A stretch of DNA of 23,914 bases from positions 1 to 23,914 of the forward strand of contig JBHJGY010000108.1 of assembly GCA_050331335.1 (NCBI GenBank). Reading direction: 5' to 3'. A program made the position numbers and the translations under genes. Shown piece after piece: positions 1 to 7,685 of this stretch. Within the stretch, counting starts at the first letter, position 1. Each line of letters opens with the position of its first letter. A model generated the notes under the pieces. It had not been told where the DNA came from. It ran no database searches and saw only the letters and a list, made by a program, of their open reading frames with translations. The stretch comes from Thermohalobaculum sp050331335. GTDB lineage: Bacteria; Pseudomonadota; Alphaproteobacteria; Rhodobacterales; Rhodobacteraceae.

Positions 1-19
1 GGCGGGCGGGGGCCGCGCG

Positions 20-58
20 GATCGCGGAGCGTGGGTGGGCGAGTGGGGCTCCGCGATC
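20..58 (-). terminator. Hairpin downstream of methyltransferase gene
   Basis: A perfect 11-bp inverted repeat (20-30 and 48-58) encloses a 17-nt loop just past the stop of the minus-strand methyltransferase gene. There is no clear T-run after it on the minus strand, so it may be a Rho-assisted terminator or a 3' stabilising hairpin rather than a classical intrinsic terminator. Confidence 0.4.
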
Positions 59-66
59 GGGGGGCG

Positions 67-903
67 CTATTGCCGGGTCAGCCACAGGCTCGTCTCCCAG
101 GCGCCCGCGTTAAGGGGCAGAGCCGAGACGCCCGGCCGCGCTGCAGCGGCCATCCGGGTGCCCGCATAGACCGAGGCGAAGCGGATCGCAGCTCCCCCGC
201 CTGCGAGCCAACCGCCGAGGCCCGTTTGCTCAGTATAGCCCCGCCATGCCCAAACATCCGGATAAGGATCCGGCAGGAACACATCGTGGAGGTGGACCAA
301 CACGCCGGGCTTTAACATCGGGAGGATCCGGTTGAGCGCGAGGTCCACATCGCTGCCCGGCCAGAGCAGATGGGAGCTGTCGAAGAATGCCACATCTCCC
401 GGCTCCAGCGCCGAGAAGAGAGACATGTCCGCTTCCGACAGCAGCCGATGCCGCCAGTCGACGGCCAGCCCGTCGAGCGTGGCGCGCGGGGCGGGGTCGA
501 TGCATGTTATCTCAGCACCGCCGGCATCCGCCGCGGCCTTGGCGAGAAAGCGCGTGGAATGGCCAGAGCCCACTTCGATGATCCGACGGGGGCGCGCCTC
601 GGTCACGATCGCATAGGCCGCCGCCCCATCGAGCCGCGGGAACCAAGTCTGATCCCAGCGCGGCTCCGGCGCCGGGCCTTGAAACTCGGCAAGCCGCGTT
701 GCGAGGGTGTCGATCCGGTCGAGCACGCGAGCGATCTCGGGCTCGGCCGCAGCAAACAACCGCTCGAGTTCCGGGTAGGCGGTGGGGCGCACCGAGGCCG
801 CGTAGCGAAACGGGCTGAAGAACCCGCGCGGGCGGCCTATCGCGGTGGAGAACGCCATCCACGCCCGCCCCACCCCCACCCTTAGCTTTTCCCGCGCGCG
901 CAT
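67..903 (-). CDS. Class I SAM-dependent methyltransferase (Methyltransf_24-like)
   Basis: A predicted cytosolic methyltransferase of 278 aa; the substrate cannot be read from the sequence. The Rossmann-fold SAM site is clear: motif I EVGSGHS at about residues 110-116, the acidic end of strand 2 (ITCIDP) near 134-137, then DVAFFDSSH at about 170-178 and VLVHLHDVF near 201-209, as in the Methyltransf_24 group. The reading frame stays open to 1185, but that extension overlaps a better-supported secreted-protein gene on the same strand and has Ser/Ala/Arg-rich non-coding composition. I therefore start at the ATG at 903, about 85 nt after the upstream gene stops. It may be co-transcribed with that gene. 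The family is fairly sure; the exact start is less so. Confidence 0.8.
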   Translation of the reverse strand: MRAREKLRVGVGRAWMAFSTAIGRPRGFFSPFRYAASVRPTAYPELERLFAAAEPEIARVLDRIDTLATRLAEFQGPAPEPRWDQTWFPRLDGAAAYAIVTEARPRRIIEVGSGHSTRFLAKAAADAGGAEITCIDPAPRATLDGLAVDWRHRLLSEADMSLFSALEPGDVAFFDSSHLLWPGSDVDLALNRILPMLKPGVLVHLHDVFLPDPYPDVWAWRGYTEQTGLGGWLAGGGAAIRFASVYAGTRMAAAARPGVSALPLNAGAWETSLWLTRQ

Positions 904-988
904 GGTCTCGCTTGTCCCCAGTGAGCCGGGCGTCGGCAAGGGAAAATCGCGCGCCGCACCTGCGATCGCGGCGACGCGCGGGCAGGGC

Positions 989-1348
989 TCAGAAGTCGTT
1001 AGGGTTGCCGGCGACGACCGCGCCAGTGCCGCCGACCTCGCCGTTCTGGATCCAGAAGAGCTCTTCGGCGCTGCCGCCGACCTGCCAGCAATCCGGGCCT
1101 TCGCCATAATCGAAGCACATCGCATCGGCCTCGACGGTCCAAGCGCCCGTGTAACCCTCGCCGCGGATGGTGCCGTCCGCCGCATAGAACTCGGTGTACC
1201 GCCCGCTCGAGAACATCGAGCCCTCGACCGTGTTGTCCGAAACCAGGGCGCGGATCTCGTCGCCGGTGATCGGCGCCGGCGTCTCCGCGAGGGCCGCAGT
1301 TGCGGCGAGAGCCAGGACGGCGGTGAAGGCGAAGGGGCTGCGGGGCAT
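989..1348 (-). CDS. Small secreted/periplasmic protein of unknown function
   Basis: A 119-aa protein with a typical Sec signal peptide: Arg at residue 3, a hydrophobic stretch FTAVLALAATAALA, and a probable cleavage after AALA at about residue 21. The mature part is acidic, with the pattern YTEFYAADGTIRGEGYTGAW and two cysteines near MCFDYGEGPDCWQV that could form a disulfide in the periplasm. This G-x-W plus C...C layout recalls small beta-rich periplasmic proteins of Alphaproteobacteria, but I do not recognise a named family. The start is well supported by AGGAGA about 8 nt upstream of the ATG at 1348. It is followed on the same strand by the methyltransferase gene. Confidence 0.7.
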   Translation of the reverse strand: MPRSPFAFTAVLALAATAALAETPAPITGDEIRALVSDNTVEGSMFSSGRYTEFYAADGTIRGEGYTGAWTVEADAMCFDYGEGPDCWQVGGSAEELFWIQNGEVGGTGAVVAGNPNDF

Positions 1349-1388
1349 CTGGATCTCCTATGATGCTACTGCGGCGAACTCAGGTCCG

Positions 1389-1407
1389 GGCGGGCCATCG
1401 ACCCGCC
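1389..1407 (-). terminator. Weak GC hairpin after VPLPA-CTERM gene
   Basis: A 6-bp stem (1389-1394 with 1402-1407, 7-nt loop) lies between the VPLPA-CTERM gene and the small secreted-protein gene on the minus strand. It has no T-run, so its function as a terminator is only suggested by position. Confidence 0.25.
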
Positions 1408-1441
1408 TGCGCCAGAGCCTAGGGCCGCGGATACCGGCGCA

Positions 1442-2170
1442 TCAAGCGAAGGTTGGGCCCGTCCGGCGCCGCCCGATCATCCCGAGGCCCACGAGCGCGG
1501 TCAGGCTCAGCCAGATCCCGGCCGGGAGGGGAACGACGGCGCCGCCGCCCTCGGAGACCTCGAACGCGACCACCAGACCGACCGAGTCGTTCGTCACGCC
1601 AAGTGGCGAGGTCACGGCCCGGCTCGTGGCATCGCCGACGGTGTCCACCGCGTCGAAACCGGAAGGGCCCACCTCTGAGAGGATCGAGACGTCCATCAAC
1701 AGATTGCCGTTGGCGGGGTCGTATTCATACGGTGTGTCGAAGGTGATGGTGGCGCCGAAGGGGTTCGGCTCTCCGTTTGGAAGTGCCCCGCCCGAGGCCG
1801 ACCCCATGACCGGGTTCTGCGCAACCGTGACCAGCGGGGTGCCGATATTGTCGGCCAAGGTGTTCGAGAGACCGTCCACCTCGGCCGACGTGGTGGTGAA
1901 GCCGAGGACGAGCTCGGTCGGGCCGCCCGGGAAATCTTCAAAAATGCCCTCGACCCGGAACGAGATTGCCGTGATCGTCAGCGGGTCGGTGCCGAAGACG
2001 GACGCATCCCAGATCTGCTGATATTGCTGCGGAACAAAGCGCGTATTGAACGGAATAACGTTGCCGGCGTTCCCCTCGGTCGTCGTGTTGCCGACCGGGA
2101 TCAGCGACGCGGCCGATGCAGATCCAGCGAAACTCACCAAAGCGGCGACTGCCGCCACCACGATCTTCAT
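1442..2170 (-). CDS. VPLPA-CTERM sorting domain protein, secreted
   Basis: A 242-aa extracytoplasmic protein. The N-terminus MKIVVAAVAALVSFAGSASA is a Sec signal peptide. The C-terminus has the tripartite exosortase-type tail: VVPLPAGIWL motif, hydrophobic helix LSLTALVGLGMIG, then the basic cluster RRR. The middle is rich in Thr, Asn, Gly and Asp (for example DTVGDATSRAVTSPLG), typical of beta-rich surface or matrix proteins processed by exosortase; no catalytic motif is visible. Two adjacent ATGs (2173 and 2170) follow a GGGGGGA ribosome site, and I chose the second by spacing. It is divergent from icd, with about 175 bp between starts. No exosortase gene is in the window. The sorting class is clear, the role unknown. 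Confidence 0.8.
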   Translation of the reverse strand: MKIVVAAVAALVSFAGSASAASLIPVGNTTTEGNAGNVIPFNTRFVPQQYQQIWDASVFGTDPLTITAISFRVEGIFEDFPGGPTELVLGFTTTSAEVDGLSNTLADNIGTPLVTVAQNPVMGSASGGALPNGEPNPFGATITFDTPYEYDPANGNLLMDVSILSEVGPSGFDAVDTVGDATSRAVTSPLGVTNDSVGLVVAFEVSEGGGAVVPLPAGIWLSLTALVGLGMIGRRRTGPTFA

Positions 2171-2346
2171 CATTCCGATCCCCCCAAGCCGATGTCGCTC
2201 AACGATACTCTTGGCACTGCGCCGGGGCAACGAAATCCGTTGCTCTGAGGGATGCTGCCCGCCGCCGAAAGGTCGCGTTGCCGGCCCACCGCCCCGTGGC
2301 TAGTCTCGCCGCCGGTCGGAACGAACACAAACCTGGGAGACCGCAC

Positions 2347-3561
2347 ATGTCGAAGATCAAGGTGGAGAACCCCGTCGTCGAGCTCGACGGCGACGAGATG
2401 ACCCGCATCATCTGGCAGTTCATCAAAGACAAGCTCATCCTGCCCTATCTGGACGTCGAACTGCTCTACTACGATCTCGGCATCGAAGAGCGCGACCGCA
2501 CCGACGACCAAATCACCGTCGACGCGGCCAACAAGATCAAAGAGGTCGGCGTCGGCGTCAAATGCGCGACGATCACGCCCGACGAGGCGCGGGTCGAGGA
2601 ATTCGGGCTGAAGCGGATGTACCGCTCGCCCAACGGCACGATCCGCAACATCCTCGGCGGCGTGATCTTCCGCCAGCCGATCATCTGCCGCAACGTCCCC
2701 CGCCTCGTGCCGGGCTGGACCAAGCCGATCGTCGTCGGCCGCCATGCCTTCGGTGACCAGTACCGCGCGACGGATTTCAAGTTTCCTGGCGCCGGCAAGC
2801 TGACGATCAAGTTCGAGGGCGAAGACGGCGAGGTGATCGAGCGCGAGGTGTTCCAGGCCCCCGGCGCCGGTGTCACCATGGCGATGTACAACCTCGACGC
2901 GTCGATCATCGATTTCGCCCGCGCCTCTATGAATTACGGCCTGGCGCTCGGCTATCCGGTCTATCTCTCGACTAAGAACACGATCATGAAGGCCTATGAC
3001 GGGCGCTTTAAGGATCTCTTCCAGCAGATCTTTGAGACCGAGTTCGAGGAGAAGTTCAAGGCGGCCGGGATCACCTACGAGCACCGGCTGATCGATGACA
3101 TGGTGGCCTGCGCCATGAAGTGGAACGGCGGCTATGTCTGGGCCTGTAAAAACTATGACGGCGACGTGCAGTCCGACACGGTGGCGCAGGGCTTCGGCTC
3201 GCTCGGCATGATGTCCTCGGTGCTGATGACCCCGGACGGCAGGGTGGTGGAGTCGGAGGCCGCCCATGGCACGGTGACCCGCCACTATCGCCAGCATCAA
3301 AAGGGCGAGCAGACTTCGACGAACTCGATCGCCTCGATCTACGCCTGGACCGGCGGGCTGAAACACCGGGCGACGCTCGACGGCAATGCGAAGCTCCAGG
3401 AGTTTGCCGAGACGTTGGAGAAGACGGTGGTCGCCACCGTGGAGGCTGGGTTCATGACCAAGGACCTCGCGCTGCTGGTGGGTCCCGATCAGGGTTGGCT
3501 CACCACCATGGGCTTCCTCGAAAAGGTGGACGAAAATCTCAACCAGGCCCTGGCCGGCTGA
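2347..3561 (+). CDS. icd: NADP-dependent isocitrate dehydrogenase
   Basis: Catalyses oxidative decarboxylation of isocitrate to 2-oxoglutarate in the TCA cycle, in the cytosol. At 404 aa it matches the homodimeric type II (eukaryote-like) enzyme rather than the E. coli type. Visible signatures are the N-terminal NPVVELDGDEMTRIIW, the substrate loop RSPNGTIRN (residues 93-101), Lys210 in STKNTI, the metal-binding KNYDGDVQSD (268-277, including Asp271 and Asp275) and the NADP-site segment EAAHGTVTRHYR (304-315). The frame is open upstream to 2116, but that stretch is not protein-like. The ATG at 2347 has GGGAGA a few bases before it and gives the canonical N-terminus. It appears monocistronic and divergent from the VPLPA-CTERM gene. 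Confidence 0.97.
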   Translation: MSKIKVENPVVELDGDEMTRIIWQFIKDKLILPYLDVELLYYDLGIEERDRTDDQITVDAANKIKEVGVGVKCATITPDEARVEEFGLKRMYRSPNGTIRNILGGVIFRQPIICRNVPRLVPGWTKPIVVGRHAFGDQYRATDFKFPGAGKLTIKFEGEDGEVIEREVFQAPGAGVTMAMYNLDASIIDFARASMNYGLALGYPVYLSTKNTIMKAYDGRFKDLFQQIFETEFEEKFKAAGITYEHRLIDDMVACAMKWNGGYVWACKNYDGDVQSDTVAQGFGSLGMMSSVLMTPDGRVVESEAAHGTVTRHYRQHQKGEQTSTNSIASIYAWTGGLKHRATLDGNAKLQEFAETLEKTVVATVEAGFMTKDLALLVGPDQGWLTTMGFLEKVDENLNQALAG

Positions 3562-3582
3562 AGCCCGGAGCGGAGCCGGAGG

Positions 3583-3598
3583 CGGCCCTGGCGGGCCG
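3583..3598 (+). terminator. Short GC hairpin after icd
   Basis: CGGCCC (3583-3588), a 4-nt loop and GGGCCG (3593-3598) form a stem about 22 bp past the icd stop, followed by a mildly T-rich stretch (TCTCAT). It lies between the convergent icd and VPLPA-CTERM genes. Plausible but weak intrinsic terminator. Confidence 0.35.
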
Positions 3599-3633
3599 TC
3601 TCATGCTCGTCGGGGGCGGTCCTTGGCGGCGCC

Positions 3634-4263
3634 TCAGGCGCGGCGGCGCAGGAGCGTGAGGCTGGCGAGGCCGGAGAGCAGCAGGAGCGCCGGAGCCGGC
3701 AACGGAACCACCCCTGTCTCGAACTCGATCTGGGCGGAGATGAATTCTTCGGTTTCGAAGAAGAATGTGAAGTCGTTTATAAGGGGGGTCGTCGGTGTGA
3801 AGCTGACGCTCAGGACGCCGTCGGCGATCCGCGGCGCCAGATCCGCCGCGGCGAAGCTTGCTGTGCCGACTAAGGTCCGCCGGTAATCGTTACCAATGTC
3901 CCCGGCGACGCCGGAGAACGCGTCGTTCCCGGTGTCGCTGTCGAGGAAGATGCCAAAGGACAGGCCCTCGCTTACCACGGTGAAGGCCTCGTTGAATATG
4001 TTGAAATCCCCGAAAGCCGAGAGGGTGAGCGTGCCGTCTCCCAAAGTCGTCGTCGGCACGGCGAGCTCGATCGTGAAGGGTGTGGTCCCGCCGCAGAACC
4101 CCGCCCATGCACCCGGTCGCTTCGGGCGCGCGGCCATTGGCGTCTCGGCGCCGAGGCTGGCCCGGGTCGCGTCGGGGTCGGGTTGCAGGACCAGCACCTC
4201 CCAAAATCGGTGGCCTTCCGCGCAGAAGTCGCCGGGCATGGCCCCACCTTCGAGGTCGAGCAC
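3634..4263 (-). CDS. VPLPA-CTERM protein, apparently missing its signal peptide
   Basis: At least 209 aa in a frame beginning with GTG. The C-terminus is an exosortase-type tail: VVPLPAPALLLLSGLASLTLL followed by RRR. Before it is a beta-rich segment with many Thr, Asp and Phe (FGDFNIFNEAF, FTFFFETEEF). Two cysteines occur near the N-terminus (GDFCAEGH, AGFCGG). A secreted protein of this class should begin with a Sec signal, but none is visible. Protein-like sequence continues upstream of the GTG in the same frame (YVTEREIWAAAGGLEIRY, then ATFSDATTTFG) to about 4380. The frame stays open to 4464 without an ATG or hydrophobic leader. The gene may therefore be 5'-truncated or frameshifted, like its degraded upstream neighbour. 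Confidence 0.55.
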   Translation of the reverse strand: MLDLEGGAMPGDFCAEGHRFWEVLVLQPDPDATRASLGAETPMAARPKRPGAWAGFCGGTTPFTIELAVPTTTLGDGTLTLSAFGDFNIFNEAFTVVSEGLSFGIFLDSDTGNDAFSGVAGDIGNDYRRTLVGTASFAAADLAPRIADGVLSVSFTPTTPLINDFTFFFETEEFISAQIEFETGVVPLPAPALLLLSGLASLTLLRRRA

Positions 4264-4512
4264 ACCGAGCCGGCGAGGGCCGAAAGTCGTTGTCGCGTCG
4301 CTGAAGGTCGCCCGGTAACGGATCTCGAGCCCGCCTGCGGCCGCCCAGATCTCGCGCTCGGTGACATATCGGGCCGGCTGGGGCAGCTCTTGGCGGCGCC
4401 AGCCGTGCGAGCAGCCGCGCCGCTCCGAGGCGCCCGTCGTTAAGCGACGGTTCGGCCGCCGCCTTCAGCTCTACCCGCTCTCGGAGACTTGAAAGCGGAC
4501 GCGTTCGAAAGC

Positions 4513-4534
4513 ACGGGGCGCCGGGACGCCCCGT
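4513..4534 (-). terminator. Hairpin downstream of the degraded esterase gene
   Basis: A perfect 8-bp stem, ACGGGGCG (4513-4520) and CGCCCCGT (4527-4534), with a 6-nt loop. It lies 25 bp past the last stop of the minus-strand esterase remnant and is followed on that strand by GCTTTC. It probably separates the remnant from the VPLPA-CTERM gene. Confidence 0.45.
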
Positions 4535-4558
4535 CCGAGACCGCAGGCCGGTCTTGGC

Positions 4559-5517
4559 TCAAAGGTCGAAGAAGTCGGCGATTGCTGCGGTGGCCTCAAC
4601 GCCGGCGGTTTCGAAGGGCTGAAAATGGCCGCCGATCACTCGGGCGTCGAGGGTGTCGAAGCCCACCCGCACGCCGTCCTGACCGCCGTCTTAGAGGACG
4701 CATTCCGCCGCGGGTCGCACAGCCGCCTCCGGCCCGAGATCCGGCCGCTGGACGGTCGCGTGCTGTGGCTCTGCAGCTTCGAGGTCGTTCCAATCTCGCC
4801 AAGCCTCGAAGCTCTCGATCGCACCGGTTCGGTCATTGCCGCGCCGGCCTGCGTCCGCGTCATGCGGGACGGTGCCGTCTTGGCCGTTGTGGAGAAACAG
4901 GACATCGAGCCCGGTGGCCGGTTCTTGCCCGGGGACGGGGAAGACGGGGGATGGCCCGCGATGGCGGCGATGCCGGCACGTTCGCCCGCCTGCCTCTGGT
5001 CGGGATACTGAGCCCGCGCGGCCCCCGCCGCAGAGCCGGCGAGTTGGATCTCCTCCGGGTCGACGCTGAAATCCGCCACACGACCAGCGATCAGTGCGTC
5101 GACGTTAGGCATCATCCGCTTCGAAGCGCCAGGTCGCGTCGCGTCCCTCAGGATACACGGTGACGACACCCCGCGCCTCGGCGGTCGCGTCCACCCTCGA
5201 GAAGTCATGCAATCCTTCGGGCGTGCCGCCGAGGCCGTATGGCATCAGCAGCGCCGACCGGTCGGCCGAGCCTTCAGGGCCCGCGCTGTAGACGCGCGCG
5301 CGCCGCGGGTCCTCGTCGCCGACGGTCAGGGCGGGGATGTCGCTCTGGGACGCGCGATCGCGGTCTGGCTCTGCCTGGGGCTCTGGCGCTGCTTGGCGCG
5401 CTGGTTGGGGTTCACGCCGAGGCTCCGGCTCGGTGGCCGGGCGGTTGTCCGACTGGCGGAGGTCGAGCCGGGCTACTGGGAGTTCGCGCTGAGGGCCGGC
5501 GAAGGCCTGGTGCGGGC
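4559..5517 (-). pseudogene. Degraded PHB depolymerase/feruloyl-esterase-like alpha/beta hydrolase
   Basis: Pieces of one alpha/beta-hydrolase of the esterase_PHB (LpqC) type occur in order on the minus strand but in different frames. First come YGLGGTPEGL (about 5215-5246; the family has an HG-x-GG-like motif here) and GVVTVYPEG, then ATWRF. After a frame change near 5105 come VDALIAGRVADF and VDPEEIQLAGSAAGAA, where a G-x-S-x-G nucleophile elbow is expected but distorted. After another change near 4930-4980 come GLDVLFLHNGQDGTVPHD (the family's HG-x-x-D-x-x-VP element) and, past an in-frame TAA at 4691-4693, VIGGHFQPFETAG and the terminal AIADFF. At least two frameshifts plus one nonsense codon argue for decay. 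The 5' limit is uncertain: the first piece follows a Pro/Glu/Arg-rich stretch with no clear start or signal peptide. Clustered sequencing errors are the alternative. Confidence 0.65.
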
Positions 5518-6414
5518 TCAATCGACCCTGTCGAAGGCGACCTCGAAGAAGGAGCGTACCAACCGCAACTCGCGCCGATCCGCCGGCGTTACGACGAAAT
5601 TTCGGTAGGTTTCCGGCATCTCGTCGATGGGGATCCACACCAGCCGGTTCGAGGGGGCGAGGCTGTTCTCAAGCAGGATCCCGAGCCCGACGCCGTGGAG
5701 GATCGCCTCCTTGACCACCGGGAAGGTCCAGATCTTCACCACCTGGGAAAACGCCTTACCCCGGACCTCCAGCGCCCGGCGCACTACCCGCTGAGTGAGC
5801 GACCCGTCCTCAGGCAGAATGACGGGATGGGCGGCGAGCTCCGCCAAGGAAACCCGGTCGCGGCCGGCGAGCGGGTGATCGGAGCGCATGACCGCGAGAT
5901 AGCGGGTGCGTTCGATCTCGCGGCCGTGGAGATCCGGGGTCAGCGTGGGCTCGGTGACCATGGCGATATCGACCTCCCGCTCGATCAGCCGGCGCATTGC
6001 TTCCTGCCAGCGATAGAGGCCGAATTCGATCTGCACCCCCGGATAAAGCCGGGCGTAGCGTTCGAGGATCGGCATAGTCGGGCGCGGGGCATTCGCAATC
6101 ACGGTCAGCTGACCGGCGCCCAGCGCGCCGTAGCTCGCGACCTTCTCAGCCACGATCTGCTCAAGGGTGCCGAGCCGGTCGCTAACCTCGAACAAGTCGC
6201 GGCCCGCCCGGGTCAGTTCCAGGCCCTCCCGCCGGCGCAGGAAAAGCCGCGTGCCCATGAGCGCTTCGAGCTTTGCCACATGTTGAGTGACCGAGGACTG
6301 GGTGACGCCCATCTCGCTTGCCGCCTTGGAAAAGCTCCGCGTTCGGGCGGCTCGGGTGAAGGCTGCGATCTGGTAGGGGCTCGCCTTCGGTTCGCGATCG
6401 GTCCCGCCGGACAA
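5518..6414 (-). CDS. LysR-type transcriptional regulator
   Basis: A 298-aa LysR family activator/repressor. The N-terminal winged helix-turn-helix spans about residues 13-72, with the hallmark pattern FTRAARTRSFSKAASEMG, VTQSSVTQHVAKLE, and LFLRRREGLELTRAG. A linker helix (DRLGTLEQIVAEKVASYG) leads to a substrate-binding-like effector domain from about residue 98 (GQLTVIANAPRP) to the end. The effector is unknown. Translation appears to start at TTG (6414), with a GGGGA ribosome site about 7 nt upstream; no in-frame ATG exists between it and the divergent operon. The gene is divergent from the ABC transporter/phosphodiesterase operon and probably controls it, in line with usual LysR gene arrangement. 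Confidence 0.9.
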   Translation of the reverse strand: MSGGTDREPKASPYQIAAFTRAARTRSFSKAASEMGVTQSSVTQHVAKLEALMGTRLFLRRREGLELTRAGRDLFEVSDRLGTLEQIVAEKVASYGALGAGQLTVIANAPRPTMPILERYARLYPGVQIEFGLYRWQEAMRRLIEREVDIAMVTEPTLTPDLHGREIERTRYLAVMRSDHPLAGRDRVSLAELAAHPVILPEDGSLTQRVVRRALEVRGKAFSQVVKIWTFPVVKEAILHGVGLGILLENSLAPSNRLVWIPIDEMPETYRNFVVTPADRRELRLVRSFFEVAFDRVD

Positions 6415-6441
6415 CTGCTTTTCCCCACCGCTGTTGAAGGC

Positions 6442-6456
6442 ATTAGCGTGGCTAAT
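6442..6456. promoter_or_regulatory. Candidate LysR operator in the divergent promoter region
   Basis: ATTAGC-GTG-GCTAAT is a perfect 6-bp dyad with a 3-bp spacer and contains the T-N11-A core expected of LysR binding sites. It lies in the 107-bp gap between the LysR gene and the ATPase gene, 28 bp from the LysR start. Family knowledge makes it a plausible autoregulatory/activation site; binding is inferred. Confidence 0.5.
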
Positions 6457-6521
6457 ATGACGTCACCCTGTTGTCAATAACACTTGATATGACCGCGGCG
6501 GACCCAGCGAGGAGACCGGCA

Positions 6522-7685
6522 ATGGCCACGATCACGCTTAAGGGAATCGGCAAGCGGTTCGGTGAGACCGAGGTGCTGTCAGGGATCGACTTGCAGATCG
6601 AGGCTGGAGAGTTCCTCACTTTGGTCGGCCCTTCCGGCTGTGGGAAATCCACGCTTCTGCGCATCATCGCCGGGCTCGAAGCTCAGACCCAGGGCGACGT
6701 CATCATCGGCGAGCGGTTGGTCAACACCATCCGTGCCTCCGAGCGCGACTTGGCCATGGTGTTCCAGTCCTACGCGCTCTATCCGCACTTGACCGTGGGC
6801 GAGAACATGGCAACGCCGCTGCGCCTGCGCTTGCCGTTCTGGTCGCGTCAACCGATCCTCGGGCCGCTTCTCGCCCGTGGCAAGCACCGGTCGATCCTCG
6901 CCCAGGTTCGCGAGACCGCGCAGGTCCTCAAAATCGAAGCGCTGCTGGACCGCAAGCCCGGTCAGCTCTCCGGCGGCCAGCGTCAGCGTGCGGCGATCGG
7001 TCGGGCGATGGTACGCAAGCCCACCGCCTTTCTGATGGACGAGCCGCTCTCCAATCTCGACGCCGCACTCCGTGTGCACATGCGCGCCGAGCTCGCCGAG
7101 TTGCACCGGGCGCTCGCCACCACCTTCGTCTATGTCACCCATGACCAGGCCGAGGCGCTGACCATGTCAGATCGGATCGCGGTGATGATGGGCGGGCGCA
7201 TTTTGCAGATCGCGAGCCCCCAGGAGATCTACGACAACCCGCGCGATCTCGTGGTGGCAGAGTTTATCGGTTCGCCGAAGATCAACACCTTGCCGGGTTT
7301 CGCGGACGCCGAAGGGCGTGTGACGGCCCAGGGCGTAGCACTTAACCGCCGTGTCACGGCCCCGGCCCAGGACGTGACCGTGGGCATCAGGCCGGAGCAT
7401 CTCGAGCTCCGCGCAGCCCCCGGCCCGGACGTGTTCGCGGGCCGCATCACGCATCGGGAAAACCTCGGCTCCGATGTCTACATCCATCTCGCCATCGCCG
7501 ACGGGGCCCATCGGCTTGTCGCCCGCGCCGCCCCGCAAACGGCTGCCGGCCTCGCGATCGGCGACGAAGCACTTGTCGGCCGGGTTCGCGGCGAGGCGAT
7601 CGTGTTCGGGGCCGAAGGGCAGCGGTTGCGCCTGGCCGAGCCCGAGCCCGCCGCGCCGCCCGCACCCCAACTCGGGGCCGCCTGA
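6522..7685 (+). CDS. ABC transporter ATP-binding protein (MalK/UgpC type)
   Basis: The 387-aa ATPase that powers the import system encoded by the next three genes. All nucleotide-binding motifs are intact: Walker A GPSGCGKST (36-44), Q-loop at Gln82 (VFQSYALYPHLTV), signature LSGGQ (149-153), Walker B FLMDEP (170-175), D-loop SNLD and switch His207. A C-terminal regulatory TOBE/OB region follows (from about residue 235), as in MalK/UgpC proteins. Between Q-loop and signature there is an extra hydrophobic/basic insertion (PFWSRQPILGPLLARGKH). The ATG at 6522 follows GAGGAG by 7 nt; an upstream in-frame start near 6471 lacks such a site. The stop overlaps the next start (TGATG), implying translational coupling. 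Confidence 0.93.
   Translation: MATITLKGIGKRFGETEVLSGIDLQIEAGEFLTLVGPSGCGKSTLLRIIAGLEAQTQGDVIIGERLVNTIRASERDLAMVFQSYALYPHLTVGENMATPLRLRLPFWSRQPILGPLLARGKHRSILAQVRETAQVLKIEALLDRKPGQLSGGQRQRAAIGRAMVRKPTAFLMDEPLSNLDAALRVHMRAELAELHRALATTFVYVTHDQAEALTMSDRIAVMMGGRILQIASPQEIYDNPRDLVVAEFIGSPKINTLPGFADAEGRVTAQGVALNRRVTAPAQDVTVGIRPEHLELRAAPGPDVFAGRITHRENLGSDVYIHLAIADGAHRLVARAAPQTAAGLAIGDEALVGRVRGEAIVFGAEGQRLRLAEPEPAAPPAPQLGAA

Noticed and set aside
904..1185. N-terminal extension of the methyltransferase
   Set aside because: Overlaps a secreted-protein gene with better start and coding signature; residues are Ser/Ala/Arg-rich noise.
2170..3366. 398-aa minus-strand ORF opposite icd
   Set aside because: His/Asp/Arg-rich shadow of the icd codons; icd on the plus strand is unmistakable.
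5207..5608. Plus-strand ORF (133 aa) opposite the esterase remnant
   Set aside because: The minus strand carries recognisable esterase pieces; the plus frame has no domain or ribosome site.
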